From the NCBI RefSeq assembly GCF_014196835.1, contig NZ_JACIEK010000001.1, positions 124,001 to 188,000 of the forward strand: 64,000 nucleotides of DNA, written 5' to 3'. Shown here piece after piece: positions 1 through 10,930 of the stretch. Within the stretch, counting starts at the first letter, position 1; the number at the start of each line of letters is the position of its first letter. Position numbers and translations under genes: made by a program. The notes under the pieces are model-generated. The model was not told the DNA's origin. It worked only from the letters and a program-made list of their open reading frames with translations, and ran no database searches. This DNA comes from Aureimonas pseudogalii. Its GTDB lineage: Bacteria > Pseudomonadota > Alphaproteobacteria > Rhizobiales > Rhizobiaceae.

Positions 1-1635
1 CACGCCGACCGCCAGCACCACGATGGCCTTGAGGATCGAGCCCGGCACGATCGTGAACCCGCCGATGCGGATCTCGGCGGAATCGCCCAGCTGATAGAAG
101 AGCGAGCTGGCGCCCGGCCCGAGCGGACCCGACAGAAGCAGTGCCGCGAGCACGAGAATGGCGATGCGCAGCACCGCCGAAAGCACGACGCCAAGCTGGC
201 CGACCTGCGTCTTGCGAAGGCCGAGCCCGACATGGAGCGAGCGCCCGAGGCGGCTCTCGCCGGAGAGAAGCGTCGTGCAGAGATCGTCGGCGACGACGAG
301 CAGCAGATAGGTGGACGCGCCCACCACCGCCGTCCAGATGGTCTGCCGGCTGAGGAAGAGCGCGAAGTTGACGTAGCCCTGCAGTGCCGCGATCAGCGAG
401 ACGACGACGCAGACCCAGGCGGCGATCGTCGCGAGCGTGACGAGCGTCGTCTGCGCGCTCGGCTCGCGGTTCGCCACCTCCGGGTTCGAGCGCCGGATGC
501 GGCCGAAGCTGACGAGCACTGCGACGATGAGGGCGCAGTAGCCGAAGGCCACGACATAGTTCGACAGGATGGCGGCCGACTGGCTGACGCCGACCGCGCG
601 CCCACCTTCGATGATGAGCACGCCAAGGAACGTCGCGGTGGCTGCCAGCGGGGGATAGGACCGCAAACGCTGCGCCGTGTCGTCGCCGAGCGGTAGCAGA
701 CGCCACGAGGGCTTGCCGACGAGCAGAAGACCGGCGCCGAGCGAAACCATGAAGGCGCCCAGCGAAGCGATCGTCGTCAGCGCGAAGGCGAGCGGCTGCG
801 TGCCGCGCGTCAGCATGTCGGCCCAGTCGAGCGCGCCGTAGAGTGCGAAGAAGCCAAGCGCCGGCGCCAGCGTGCCGACAACCACGAACCAGAGCGTCAG
901 CGCCGAGCGCCGCGCCCGCGTCGCCGGCACCTGGTTCAGGGCGAAGTCGCGCCCGGCCTGCCGCAGCCGCCGCCGCACCCTGGTCGCCAGAAGCAGTGCC
1001 AGACCGAGGCCCGCGGCCACGATGGCGAGGCGCGAGGCCATGTCGCGCTCGGGAATGCCGGCGATCGAGACGCGCGCATAGTCTCGCAGCCGCGCGCTGT
1101 CGTCGGGCAGGCTGCGGGCGACGCCGTTCCAGAGCGCGGGCGAGAGCGGCGACGGCACGAGCTTGAACGTGTCGCGGCTGAACGCCTCGTTGATCTCGAG
1201 GATCATCCGGTCGATCACCGCCTTGGCGTCGGCCGCGAGCAGCCGCCCGCGCTTGATCGCCGAGTCGAGGTCGCCGCGCTCGGTGTCGAGCTTGGCCCGC
1301 TGCTCCTTGATGTCCGGCGCCTCGGCATCGTTGGGCTCGCCGAGTTCGGCGATGCGCGCGTCGATGGCGACGAGTTGCGGCTCCAGCAGCGCGACCGCCG
1401 CGTTGGCGGCGCTGCCGACCGCCATGCCGCGATCGCGCAGATCCGCCTTCTGGCCGGCATCCGTCGAGGCGTCGGCCGCCTGCGTGATCGCGCCGAGTTC
1501 GGCGGTGAGCGTATCGAGTTGCGCCACCGGATCGGGCGCGGCGGCGTCCTGCGCGCTCGCCGGCAGGGCGAAGCAAGCCCAAAGCGAGAAGAGCGCCGCC
1601 GCCCAGAGGCGGACCCAGCGTGTCGTCGTCGTCAT
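1..1635 (-). CDS. DUF3772-type mechanosensitive ion channel protein (partial, C-terminus outside window)
   Basis: The 5' 545 codons of a gene that runs off the left edge. It starts at an ATG at 1635 with a signal peptide ending ASAQDAAAP. A helical periplasmic region follows (about residues 35-160, with repeated QLDTLTAEL and IDARIAEL type segments, as in DUF3772), then a series of hydrophobic segments. DUF3772 proteins are large MscS-family channels of the inner membrane that release solutes on hypo-osmotic shock. The MscS pore and beta domain would lie in the missing part, so the MscS assignment rests on the N-terminal layout and the membrane segments. Downstream neighbours are out of view. 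The gene lies 162 bp beyond the end of the ABC permease gene on the same strand. Confidence 0.75.
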   Translation of the reverse strand, partial: MTTTTRWVRLWAAALFSLWACFALPASAQDAAAPDPVAQLDTLTAELGAITQAADASTDAGQKADLRDRGMAVGSAANAAVALLEPQLVAIDARIAELGEPNDAEAPDIKEQRAKLDTERGDLDSAIKRGRLLAADAKAVIDRMILEINEAFSRDTFKLVPSPLSPALWNGVARSLPDDSARLRDYARVSIAGIPERDMASRLAIVAAGLGLALLLATRVRRRLRQAGRDFALNQVPATRARRSALTLWFVVVGTLAPALGFFALYGALDWADMLTRGTQPLAFALTTIASLGAFMVSLGAGLLLVGKPSWRLLPLGDDTAQRLRSYPPLAATATFLGVLIIEGGRAVGVSQSAAILSNYVVAFGYCALIVAVLVSFGRIRRSNPEVANREPSAQTTLVTLATIAAWVCVVVSLIAALQGYVNFALFLSRQTIWTAVVGASTYLLLVVADDLCTTLLSGESRLGRSLHVGLGLRKTQVGQLGVVLSAVLRIAILVLAALLLSGPLGPGASSLFYQLGDSAEIRIGGFTIVPGSILKAIVVLAVGV

Positions 1636-1797
1636 GAGATCCCGTCCGACGACGCGTCGCCGCGCCGTCCCCTCGTCGTCGCGCCCCGCGGACCGGCCGG
1701 GCGCGCTCCTCGTCGTATCGCGGCACCAACGGCCCCACCCCTCGACCCGGCAACAGCCGTGGCAGTGCGGCGATTTGGTGTCGCCGCGGGCAGCGCG

Positions 1798-2559
1798 TCA
1801 GTTGCGGATGCGCCAGCCCGAGCGGAAGATCCAGGCGATCACTAGGATACAAGCGACGAGGATCGCCAGCGTCATCGCCAGACTCACGACCACGCCGACG
1901 TCGGACTGTCCGAAGAAGCTCCAGCGGAAGCCGCTGACGAGATAGACCACCGGGTTGAACAGCGTCACCTTCTGCCAGAAGGGCGGCAGCATGGAGATCG
2001 AGTAGAAGGAGCCGCCGAGAAAGGTCAGCGGCGTCACCACGAGAAGCGGCACGATCTGCAGTTTCTCGAAGCCTTCCGCCCAGATGCCGATGATGAAGCC
2101 GAAGAGGCTGAACGTCACCGAGGTGAGCACCAGAAAGAGCATCATCACGAGCGGATGCTCGATGCGCAGCGGCACGAAGAGCGTCGCCGTCGCCAAGATG
2201 ATGAGTCCGAGCAGCACCGACTTGGTGGCGGCCGCGCCGACATAGCCGATGACGATCTCCACCGCCGAGATCGGCGCCGAAAGGAGCTCGTAGATCGTGC
2301 CGGTGAACTTCGGGAAGTAGATGCCGAAGGCGGCGTTGGAGATGCTCTGCGTGAGCAGCGAGAGCATCACCAGGCCCGGCACGATGAAGGCGCCGTAGGC
2401 GACGCCGTCGACCTCCGTCATGCGCGAGCCGATGGCCGAACCGAAGACGATGAAGTAGAGCGCGGTCGAGATCACCGGCGCGACGATGCTCTGCAGGAGG
2501 GTGCGCCAGGTGCGCGCCATCTCGAACCCGTAGATAGCCCGAATGGCGTGGACGTTCAT
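1798..2559 (-). CDS. ABC-2 type transporter permease
   Basis: A 253-residue integral membrane protein of the ABC-2 (YadH-like) family, the membrane half of an ABC exporter. About six hydrophobic segments are visible, beginning near residue 20 ([15 protein letters not shown]), with a [12 protein letters not shown] cytoplasmic loop and the late segment [18 protein letters not shown], a stretch typical of ABC-2 permeases. The start ATG at 2559 overlaps the stop of the ATPase gene by four bases (ATGA), so the two are translationally coupled and very likely form one transporter. The substrate cannot be told from sequence; relatives are annotated as drug or polysaccharide exporters. Confidence 0.9.
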   Translation of the reverse strand: MNVHAIRAIYGFEMARTWRTLLQSIVAPVISTALYFIVFGSAIGSRMTEVDGVAYGAFIVPGLVMLSLLTQSISNAAFGIYFPKFTGTIYELLSAPISAVEIVIGYVGAAATKSVLLGLIILATATLFVPLRIEHPLVMMLFLVLTSVTFSLFGFIIGIWAEGFEKLQIVPLLVVTPLTFLGGSFYSISMLPPFWQKVTLFNPVVYLVSGFRWSFFGQSDVGVVVSLAMTLAILVACILVIAWIFRSGWRIRN

Positions 2560-3482
2560 GCCCGTTCTCCCACGAGTTGGACGAAGATCTCCTCCAGCGA
2601 GCTTTGCCGCGTGGTGAGGTCGCGAAGGCGCAGTCCCGCCGCCGAGAGATCCTCCAGCAGGCGCGTGATGCCCGGCCGGTCGGCCTTGGTGTCGAAGGCG
2701 TAGGTGAGTTCCGAGCCGTCCGGCGAGAGCGCGAGGTCGTAGCCGGCAAGGCCGGGCGGCAGCGCTGGGATCGGCTCCTGCAGCGTCAGCGTCAGTTCCT
2801 TGCGGCCGAGCTTGCGCATGAGTGCGGCCTTCTCCTCCACCAGCACCAGCTTGCCGCCGCGGATGACGCCGACGCGGTCCGCCATCTCCTCGGCCTCCTC
2901 GATGTAGTGGGTGGTGAGGATCACCGTGACGCCGCTGTCGCGAAGGCCGCGCACCACCTGCCACATCTCCTGGCGTAGCTGCACGTCGACGCCGGCGGTG
3001 GGCTCGTCGAGGAAGAGGACGCGCGGCTCGTGCGACAACGCCTTGGCGATGAGGACGCGGCGCTTCATCCCGCCCGAAAGCGTCATGATCTTGGCGTCCC
3101 GCTTCTCCCAGAGCGAGAGCTCGCGCAGCACCTTCTCGATATGGGCGGGGTTCGCCGGCTTGCCGAAGAGGCCGCGGCTGAACGAGACCGTCGCCCACAC
3201 GGTCTCGAAGGCATCCGTCGTGAGTTCCTGCGGCACGAGGCCGATGAGCGCGCGCGCCGCGCGGTAGTCGCGGACGATGTCGTGTCCGCCGACGAGGACG
3301 CGTCCCCCGCCCGGATTGACGATGCCGCAGACGATCGAGATCAGCGTCGTCTTGCCGGCGCCGTTCGGCCCGAGCAGCGCGAAGATCTCGCCCTCCGTGA
3401 TCTCGAGGTTCACGTCGTCGAGGACTTTCGCCCCCGAGCGATAGGCCTTCGTCAGGCCCTGGATCGACAGAATGGCGCTCAT
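2556..3482 (-). CDS. ABC transporter ATP-binding protein
   Basis: A 308-residue ATPase partner of the permease encoded just downstream. Visible motifs are Walker A GPNGAGKT (about residues 38-45), the Q-loop in LVPQE, the signature LSGGMKRR, Walker B VLFLDEP and the H-loop in TTHY. A C-terminal extension of about 80 residues after the H-loop is typical of YadG/CcmA-like ATPases of two-gene ABC-2 exporters. The ATG at 3482 has GAGG about 10 bases upstream. It is the first gene of the two-gene operon; the 120 bp between it and the next gene upstream holds no other gene. Confidence 0.92.
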   Translation of the reverse strand: MSAILSIQGLTKAYRSGAKVLDDVNLEITEGEIFALLGPNGAGKTTLISIVCGIVNPGGGRVLVGGHDIVRDYRAARALIGLVPQELTTDAFETVWATVSFSRGLFGKPANPAHIEKVLRELSLWEKRDAKIMTLSGGMKRRVLIAKALSHEPRVLFLDEPTAGVDVQLRQEMWQVVRGLRDSGVTVILTTHYIEEAEEMADRVGVIRGGKLVLVEEKAALMRKLGRKELTLTLQEPIPALPPGLAGYDLALSPDGSELTYAFDTKADRPGITRLLEDLSAAGLRLRDLTTRQSSLEEIFVQLVGERA

Positions 3483-3602
3483 CGGCAGGATCCTCGGAAG
3501 GCTACGGCGCGTACGCCCCAGCCCAGGCGTTCGAAACCGCGAGGCGCGGGTTCGGGCATCGGCGAAGGCTTTACACCAGTCGGGACCGCGACGGGCAGGA
3601 AA

Positions 3603-4238
3603 TCAGGCGCGGCAGGCGAAGAGGCAGGAATGCCGCGCGGGAAGCCGGGCCGTCCAGACCGAGAACGCGAGGAGATGGAGGTAGGCGGCGAGTTCTAGAA
3701 GCTCTTCCATGTCCTGCGCCAACCGGTGCTCGGCGACCTCCGCCAGAAGCAGCATCGCCAGCGAAATGCCGGCTGGCCACGCCCAGAGGAGGTTCCGCGG
3801 GTTGAAGAAGGACCACAGGCGCGGACGCTTCACCGCCAGACAGATCAGTGCGCCGACGAAGAGCAGACCGACAAAGACGGCCTTGCCTGTCGCGGGCAGA
3901 CACACCCCTTCGTCGTAGTAAGCGCTGGCGCAGTTGGGGATCTCACGCTGCATGGCCAGCCCCATCACCACGGCCATTCCGAGGCAGAAGATCGCCTTGG
4001 CGTCGCCCGAGCGGCGGAAGCCGAGGAGAAACACGAGGCCCGCCAGCCCCACGAGGCCTGCCTGCAGCGTCTCGACGGGCCCGTCCTCGGCAAAGAACGC
4101 GGCCGCCCCCGCAACGTCGGCGAGCTGGCGCGTCGCAAAATAGCAGGCGAAGGCGAGTACCAGCGCCAGCAGGATCCAGACGACGGCAACCGGGCGGGCG
4201 GTTTCAGACCACGAGGGCCGGGGCAAGCATGAAGCCAT
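3603..4238 (-). CDS. Integral membrane protein of unknown function
   Basis: A 211-residue protein with about five or six hydrophobic segments and short polar loops. An acidic FFAEDGPVET stretch follows the first transmembrane helix and an AQDMEELLE stretch precedes the last. Pairs of conserved acidic motifs like these occur in several uncharacterised bacterial membrane protein families, but I do not recognise a named one. I chose the ATG at 4238 over an upstream TTG because AAAGG lies about 12 bases before it. The gene stands alone between the ABC operon (same strand) and a small divergent HTH gene. It could be a membrane enzyme or a small transporter; no function is claimed. Confidence 0.7.
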   Translation of the reverse strand: MASCLPRPSWSETARPVAVVWILLALVLAFACYFATRQLADVAGAAAFFAEDGPVETLQAGLVGLAGLVFLLGFRRSGDAKAIFCLGMAVVMGLAMQREIPNCASAYYDEGVCLPATGKAVFVGLLFVGALICLAVKRPRLWSFFNPRNLLWAWPAGISLAMLLLAEVAEHRLAQDMEELLELAAYLHLLAFSVWTARLPARHSCLFACRA

Positions 4239-4442
4239 GGCGACGGTCGCCTTTCGCTGAAAGCGCCGACCCGGCAATCCTGCCGCGGATCACGAACGGA
4301 TCGACCATTCGTGCGCCATAGGATTCCCGACCGCGTTTGTCCACTTCAAACGGCAGGTTGCCTGAGAAGCCGGGGGCCCTTGCAAAGCATCCCCCGCCTC
4401 GTCACATCGCGGGAGATTGCCGAGAGGAAGGGAGCGAGCGGA

Positions 4443-4634
4443 TTGAGCCTCACCGACAATGTCGTGCGCCTGCGCATCGCCGACGGGCACAGCGTGGATC
4501 AGGTCGCGGCCTCCACCCGCCTGCCCGCCTCTCTCATCCAGGCGATCGAGAACGGCCGCGTGCAGGTGCCGCCGAAGGTGGTGCGGGCGCTGGCGCAGCA
4601 CTTCCGCGTCAGCGAGGCCGAGCTGCTGGGCTGA
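4443..4634 (+). CDS. Small helix-turn-helix protein
   Basis: A 63-residue protein made almost entirely of a helix-turn-helix of the XRE/Cro type. It contains HSVDQVAASTRLPASLIQAIE followed by a second helical segment ending VSEAELLG. It probably binds DNA as a dimer. The start is a TTG at 4443 with a strong GAGGAAGGGAG ribosome-binding site about 10 bases upstream; a longer reading from a GTG at 4311 has no comparable site and gives a non-protein-like N-terminus. It is divergent from the membrane protein gene and lies about 90 bp before the tRNA gene. Its targets are unknown. Confidence 0.6.
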   Translation: MSLTDNVVRLRIADGHSVDQVAASTRLPASLIQAIENGRVQVPPKVVRALAQHFRVSEAELLG

Positions 4635-4721
4635 CACCGCCCGCCTGCGCCAAGCGCTATTGAAACGGCCGCGCCGTCTTGAGACCAGCCGGCGATTGAG
4701 CTAGGGCTACGGTTCCCACGG

Positions 4722-4797
4722 GGGCCTGTAGCTCAATGGTTAGAGCCGGCGGCTCATAACCGCTTGGTTGCAGGTTCGAGTCCTGCCGGGCCTACCA
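4722..4797 (+). tRNA. tRNA with CAU anticodon, probably tRNA-Ile2 (lysidine type)
   Basis: A complete 76-base cloverleaf with encoded CCA. Acceptor 5' strand GGGCCTG pairs with CGGGCCT (two G-U pairs); D-arm GAGC/GCTC; anticodon stem GGCGG/CCGCT around loop CTCATAA, giving anticodon CAT; T-arm GCAGG-TTCGAGT-CCTGC. A CAU anticodon can be initiator Met, elongator Met or Ile2. The CTCATAACCGCTTGGTTG stretch closely resembles bacterial tRNA-Ile2, whose C34 is converted to lysidine by TilS so that it reads AUA. Elongator tRNA-Met is the alternative. Confidence 0.93.
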
Positions 4798-5105
4798 CTC
4801 CCCCGGGAAGCGACGATGTCGATCGGTGCGGCGTCGGACGCGGCGGCTCGTTCACGAAGGGTTCGACGCAAGGGCCCTCGCCGCGATGGTCGTCCGCGGG
4901 CGGGTCCGGAGCCGATGGGCTGGTGCAGTCCGCGCTTCGTCCATGACGTGGCCGTGAGCGGCATTGACGCATGGAGCGATCGTCGGATCGAGACGGCGTT
5001 CATGTAAAGCCGTGCCGCTCGGGCGCGATCCTGGGCCGCGCTTTCGAGCTTCCGCCGCATTCGCGTGCGACGAGCTAACTCGCCGAATCATTTCGAAAGT
5101 TGCTC
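4798..5105. other. Intergenic region between the tRNA and the SIMPL-domain gene
   Basis: About 308 bp with short open frames on both strands, none with a ribosome-binding site or protein-like composition. The antisense frames simply read through the tRNA. No hairpin with a T-run, no tRNA fragment that would mark an integration site, and no clear promoter were seen. It presumably carries the tRNA 3' end and the promoter of the SIMPL gene. Confidence 0.4.
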
Positions 5106-5837
5106 ATGCGTCCCCGCCTGCTCGCCCTTCTCGTCTGCGCCGCCGCCAGCGTCGCGCCTCCCGCCCTCGCACAGCAGGCGCCTGCGCCCATGCCCGCGCG
5201 CATCAGCGTGACCGGCGAGGGCCAGGCCAGCCGGGCGCCGGATCTGGCGATCACGCGGCTCACCGTGCTGCGCAGCGCCGAGACCGCAGCCGAGGCGCTC
5301 AAGTCCGCCAACGAGGCGATGAACGCCGTCACGAACGCGATGCCCGCGCTCGGCGTCGAGGCGCGCGATCTGCAGACGAGCGGTTTCCAGATCGCGCCGC
5401 AATACCGTTACGACAACCGTCCCGACGGCACGCAGGCTCCGCCGACGCTGACGGGCTACGAGGTTCGCAACACGCTGACGGTGCGCATGCGCGATCTCGC
5501 GCGCATCGGCGAAGTGCTCGACAAGGCCGTGCAGCTCGGCGTCAACGAGGGCGGCTCCATCGATTTCCAGATCGAGAACGTGGCGGCCGCCAGCGACGAG
5601 GCGCGCCGCGAGGCCGTGCGCAAGGCGCGCGACAGCGCCGCCGCGCTGGCGGAGGCCGCCGGCGTGAAGCTCGGGCGGATCGTGACGATCGAGGACGGCG
5701 GCTCGTCCGCCCTCCCCCCGCCGCCGATGCCGATGGCCGAGTTGCGCATGGCCGCGCCCATGGACAAGGTGCCGGTGTCGGTCGGCGAGAACGCCGTGAC
5801 CGCGCAGGTGCGGATTGTCTTCGAGATCACGCCGTAA
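5106..5837 (+). CDS. SIMPL-domain (DUF541) periplasmic protein
   Basis: A 243-residue exported protein. A signal peptide (RLLALLVCAAASVAPPALA, cleaved before QQAPAP) is followed by a single SIMPL/DUF541 domain: RISVTGEGQASRAPDLA near residue 35, the central LTGYEVRNTLTVRMRDL and IDFQIENV strands, and a C-terminal VTAQVRIVFEI strand. This domain is found in BP26/OMP28 of Brucella and in E. coli YggE; members form periplasmic ring or channel-like oligomers and have been linked to oxidative stress tolerance, but the biochemical role is unsettled. ATG at 5106 is preferred over a TTG two codons upstream because it begins the signal peptide. A hairpin terminator follows. Confidence 0.88.
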   Translation: MRPRLLALLVCAAASVAPPALAQQAPAPMPARISVTGEGQASRAPDLAITRLTVLRSAETAAEALKSANEAMNAVTNAMPALGVEARDLQTSGFQIAPQYRYDNRPDGTQAPPTLTGYEVRNTLTVRMRDLARIGEVLDKAVQLGVNEGGSIDFQIENVAAASDEARREAVRKARDSAAALAEAAGVKLGRIVTIEDGGSSALPPPPMPMAELRMAAPMDKVPVSVGENAVTAQVRIVFEITP

Positions 5838-5861
5838 CAACCGGGCATCGATTAAAGCAAG

Positions 5862-5891
5862 AGACCCCGGAGGCGTCCGCCTCTGGGGTCT
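5862..5891. terminator. Hairpin terminator between convergent SIMPL and secreted-protein genes
   Basis: Stem AGACCCCGGAGGC / GCCTCTGGGGTCT, 13 pairs with one G-U, tetraloop GTCC, flanked by AAGCAAG on the left and TTATCGTTT on the right. It lies 25 bp after the SIMPL stop and 25 bp after the stop of the convergent gene, so it probably serves both. Confidence 0.75.
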
Positions 5892-5915
5892 TATCGTTTC
5901 CGGGCGATGGCGGCG

Positions 5916-6296
5916 TCAGCGCACGCCGATGAAGGGGCATCCGCGCTCCTGTGCGAACCGCACGAGGATCGGATGGCCGCGTTTGAACCCGGCGACCACC
6001 ACCGCGCGTCGGCCGTCGCGCACGATGTCGCCGCCGCGCACGCCGATGCGTGCCGCCTTGCGTAGGGCGTGACGAGGCGAACAGAGGTCACGGCCCACGA
6101 AGCCGTGGCGACGGTCTCCTCGGTCCCAGCGGCCCTCGCCACGCCCGCCCCAACGATCGCCGTGGTCGCGGTCACGATGGTGATCGACGAAGACGATGTC
6201 CGGGCCGGTCCTCGGACCCGCGGCCTCGGCGATGCCGACGCCTCCGGCAGCGAGCGATGCGGCGACGAGCAGGGTTCGAACGAAGGTGGTGAGCAT
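5916..6296 (-). CDS. Small secreted Arg/His/Asp-rich protein of unknown function
   Basis: 126 residues: a signal peptide ([19 protein letters not shown] to about residue 25, cleaved after AEA), then a low-complexity polar stretch rich in His, Asp, Arg and Gly ([18 protein letters not shown]). A short folded part at the C-terminus follows ([17 protein letters not shown] through [13 protein letters not shown]). The ATG at 6296 has GAGGAG eight bases upstream. Similar small periplasmic proteins are common in Hyphomicrobiales, without known function. It lies downstream of the rpoD terminator on the same strand, so it needs its own promoter; an element resembling one upstream of the 42395-42694 gene lies at 6371-6384. 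Confidence 0.7.
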   Translation of the reverse strand: MLTTFVRTLLVAASLAAGGVGIAEAAGPRTGPDIVFVDHHRDRDHGDRWGGRGEGRWDRGDRRHGFVGRDLCSPRHALRKAARIGVRGGDIVRDGRRAVVVAGFKRGHPILVRFAQERGCPFIGVR

Positions 6297-6370
6297 GGCA
6301 GATCTCCTCGCGACGAGATGTCGATGGAGAGAGTTCTGCCTCCCGGCAGATGAACGGTGCCGGACCAATC

Positions 6371-6384
6371 CGTTCAGGAAACCG
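6371..6384. promoter_or_regulatory. CGTTCAGGAAACCG element upstream of a secreted-protein gene
   Basis: An imperfect GGTTTCCTGAAC-type dyad about 75 bp before the start at 6296. A related perfect palindrome (TGGTTC-CT-GAACCA) sits before the Arg-rich secreted gene that starts at 42694. The similarity is direct; a shared regulator is only an inference. Confidence 0.25.
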
Positions 6385-6401
6385 TCAGACGGCGGACAAC
6401 G

Positions 6402-6432
6402 CGAAAGGGCGGCCCGATGGACCGCCCTTTCG
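6402..6432 (-). terminator. rpoD transcription terminator
   Basis: Perfect 11-bp stem CGAAAGGGCGG / CCGCCCTTTCG with a nine-base loop, 51 bp beyond the rpoD stop. The 3' arm read in the rpoD direction ends in CCCTTTCG, without a long U-tract, as is common in GC-rich genomes. Confidence 0.75.
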
Positions 6433-6482
6433 TATGATCGTCGAACTCGGCCGCATCGACGCGACCGTGCGCTCCGTCGTCC

Positions 6483-8474
<1,992 letters not shown>

Positions 8475-8782
8475 GCGCATTCGTCTCCAGTTCGCGCGGT
8501 CCGAGAACGGACAGGACCCGAATCGTCAGGCCGCACGCTCCGTCAATAGACCTCAGCCGTGAATGATCGCTTAACCATGAATCGAAAGGTCGAGCGCCGC
8601 TCCCGGCCTGATTTGATTTACACCCTCGACGCGGGCAACGGTTTCTGTACTTCCGACGCCGGACCACCTGAGGTCCGTGTTTCTCATTTCACGTCGGCAA
8701 GTCAAGGGTTTAAGCCCTCTTCTCGCCGCAATAGGCCTGCGAGGCGCACGTCGAAGTTGCGACCGGCAACTTTTGGCTGCCG
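8475..8782 (-). promoter_or_regulatory. dnaG-rpoD intergenic region with a possible rpoD promoter
   Basis: 308 bp without a convincing gene. On the minus strand, CTTGAC at 8702-8707 matches the rhizobial -35 consensus, but the hexamer 17 bases on (GAAACA) is a poor -10 match. The separation from dnaG suggests rpoD has its own promoter here; the exact site is uncertain. No attenuator-like hairpin was seen. Confidence 0.3.
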
Positions 8783-10798
8783 TCAGATGCCCTTCGCCGG
8801 CCTGCCCGACAGGATGCCGAACCCGTCGATCAGGGCCTCGGTTCCCGCAATGTTTTCGATTTCGCGTTTGATCTCCAGCACCTGGAGATAAGCCAGTTCG
8901 TCGGCTTCCGTTCCCAAAGCCTCTTCGGCCATTCGGAGTTCTCTATGTAGGGAGCGCGCACGATGCTGCAAGTGCAGCGCTTGGCGCACCGCTTCGCGCG
9001 CGTCTTCGAGCGCGGCATCCGGCAGAACGGTCCATTGCCGCACGAGACGAAGCTGGGTCTCGAAGCCCTCGAAGGAAGCCAGCAGACCCCGACGGTCGAG
9101 CGCGCCGAGGATCTCGTCGCGGGTGTGGGGAAGCTGGTCGGCATAGACGTCCATCACCGTCGAGCGAAGCCGTTCCAGCTCGACGCTCTCCAGTTCGAGA
9201 TCGGCGAGATAGTCGAAGGCTTCGCGCAGCAGCAGCGGGTGGTTGACGAAGCCGACGACGATCGTGACCTCGCGCAGCGGCGCCGCGCTCGAACCCGCCG
9301 CGCGCATCATCGAGGAGCGGACCAGCCGGTCGGAGACCGCCGAGCGACGGGCGCCGGCCTGCGCGCCGCGGCCTGCCTGCGGTCCGCGGCTCCCCGGCTC
9401 GAAGCGCCGGCCGCCCTCGCCGCCGCCGGGCCGCGAATAGCCATCGCCGCGCCCCGCCCCGCCACCGCCGCCCCCGCCATAGCCGCCTCGTCCGCGCGCG
9501 GAGGGGCCGGGGCCGGGGCCGAAGAAGGCCCGCAGGCGCTCGTCGACGTCCTGCTGGTAGTGGCGCCGAACGCTCTCGTCGCCGATGCCGCGCACCAGCG
9601 TCTTCAGCCGCTGCTCCAGTTCCGCGCGTCGCTCCGGCGTGTCGAAGCTGCCCGATGCCGTCTCGCGCATCCACAGGAGGTCGGCGAGCGGGCGAGCCTT
9701 CGACAGGACGCCGCGCATCACCTCGGCCCCTTGCGCGCGGATGAGATCGTCGGGATCGGCGCCGTCGGGCAGCAGCGCGAAGCGCAGCGAGCGGCCGGGC
9801 TTGAGCAGCGGCAGCGCGACGTCCGCCGCCCGGTTGGCGGCCTTCAGGCCGGCGGCGTCGCCGTCGAAGCAGAGGATCGGCTCGGGCACGGTGCGCCAGA
9901 GAAGCTCGAGCTGGCGGTCGGTGAGCGCGGTGCCGAGCGGCGCCACGGCATGCTCGAAGCCTGCCTGATGCAGGGCGACGACGTCCATGTAGCCTTCGGC
10001 GACCACGAGCGTGCCCGTGGCCTTCGCGGCGCGCCGGGCCGAGGCGATGTTGAAGAGGACGTTGCCCTTGTGGAAGACCTCGGTCTCCGGCGAGTTCAGA
10101 TATTTCGCCGAGACGTCGGACGAGAGCGCCCGGCCGCCGAAGGCGATGGGCTGCTCGCGCCCATCGAGGATCGGGAACATCACGCGGTCGCGGAACCGGT
10201 CGTAGGAGACGGCGATCCCCTCGCCGTGCACCACCAGCCCGGCGGCTTCGACCTCGGCCTTGCCGACGCCCTTGGCGGCCAGGAACTCCTTCAGCCGGTT
10301 GCGGCTCTCGGGCGCGTAGCCGATCGCGAACTGCTTCTGGACGGCGGAGTTGAGCCCGCGATCGCGCAGGTAGGCGCGCGCCTTCGCGCCCTCCACCTCC
10401 TGCAACGACTGGCGGAAGAAGTCGGAGGCGATGCGCAGCGCGTCGAGAATGGTAGCTCTCGCCTCATCGCGCCTCTCGGCCTCGGCGTCCCGCGCGGGCA
10501 TCGGCACGCCGGCCTCCGCCGCCATGCGCTCCACCGCCTCGGGAAAGCTCATGCCCTCGAGTTCGGTGAGGAACCGGAAATGGTCGCCCGAGACGCCGCA
10601 GCCGAAGCAGTGGTAGCGGCCCTTGGCGTCCTCGCAGTGGAAGGAGGGCGACTTTTCGCCGTGGAACGGGCAGCAGGCCCACCAGTCGCCGCGCGAGGCC
10701 TGCGTCTTGCGCCGGTCCCACGTGACGCGGCGCCCGATCACGTCGGAGATCGGGACGCGCGCGCGGATTTCGTCGAGGAAGGAGGGTGAAAACCGCAT
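8783..10798 (-). CDS. dnaG: DNA primase
   Basis: 671 residues; makes RNA primers for replication together with the DnaB helicase. The N-terminal CHC2 zinc-binding domain is intact (CCPFHGEKSPSFHC then YHCFGCGVSGD, about residues 40-70). The catalytic core has the DRVMFPI and GGRAL motifs, and the TOPRIM domain carries VVAEGYMDVVAL and the acidic DGDAAG. A glycine-rich low-complexity linker (about residues 430-480) separates it from the C-terminal helicase-binding domain, where SFEGFETQLRL and LEIKREIENIAG lie. The length is near that of other alphaproteobacterial primases (about 640-670). The ATG at 10798 begins the usual MRFSPSFLDEIR; the ribosome-binding site is weak. Confidence 0.97.
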   Translation of the reverse strand: MRFSPSFLDEIRARVPISDVIGRRVTWDRRKTQASRGDWWACCPFHGEKSPSFHCEDAKGRYHCFGCGVSGDHFRFLTELEGMSFPEAVERMAAEAGVPMPARDAEAERRDEARATILDALRIASDFFRQSLQEVEGAKARAYLRDRGLNSAVQKQFAIGYAPESRNRLKEFLAAKGVGKAEVEAAGLVVHGEGIAVSYDRFRDRVMFPILDGREQPIAFGGRALSSDVSAKYLNSPETEVFHKGNVLFNIASARRAAKATGTLVVAEGYMDVVALHQAGFEHAVAPLGTALTDRQLELLWRTVPEPILCFDGDAAGLKAANRAADVALPLLKPGRSLRFALLPDGADPDDLIRAQGAEVMRGVLSKARPLADLLWMRETASGSFDTPERRAELEQRLKTLVRGIGDESVRRHYQQDVDERLRAFFGPGPGPSARGRGGYGGGGGGGAGRGDGYSRPGGGEGGRRFEPGSRGPQAGRGAQAGARRSAVSDRLVRSSMMRAAGSSAAPLREVTIVVGFVNHPLLLREAFDYLADLELESVELERLRSTVMDVYADQLPHTRDEILGALDRRGLLASFEGFETQLRLVRQWTVLPDAALEDAREAVRQALHLQHRARSLHRELRMAEEALGTEADELAYLQVLEIKREIENIAGTEALIDGFGILSGRPAKGI

Positions 10799-10930
10799 GA
10801 AACGGATATCGTCGCGCGGACGGGCGAATGCCAACCCTATTTGCGCGAGAGGCACCTGCGGGTGTCTTATCCACTCCTATCCACAGGCCCGCCATCACGC
10901 GTGCAGGGCGACACCGGAAGGGCCAGCGCC

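Noticed and set aside
4740-5060. Minus-strand frames across the tRNA gene
   Set aside because: They read through the tRNA complement, a common annotation artefact.
4722-5105. tRNA gene as a possible integration site for a mobile element
   Set aside because: No integrase, no repeated tRNA 3' end and no change in base composition nearby.
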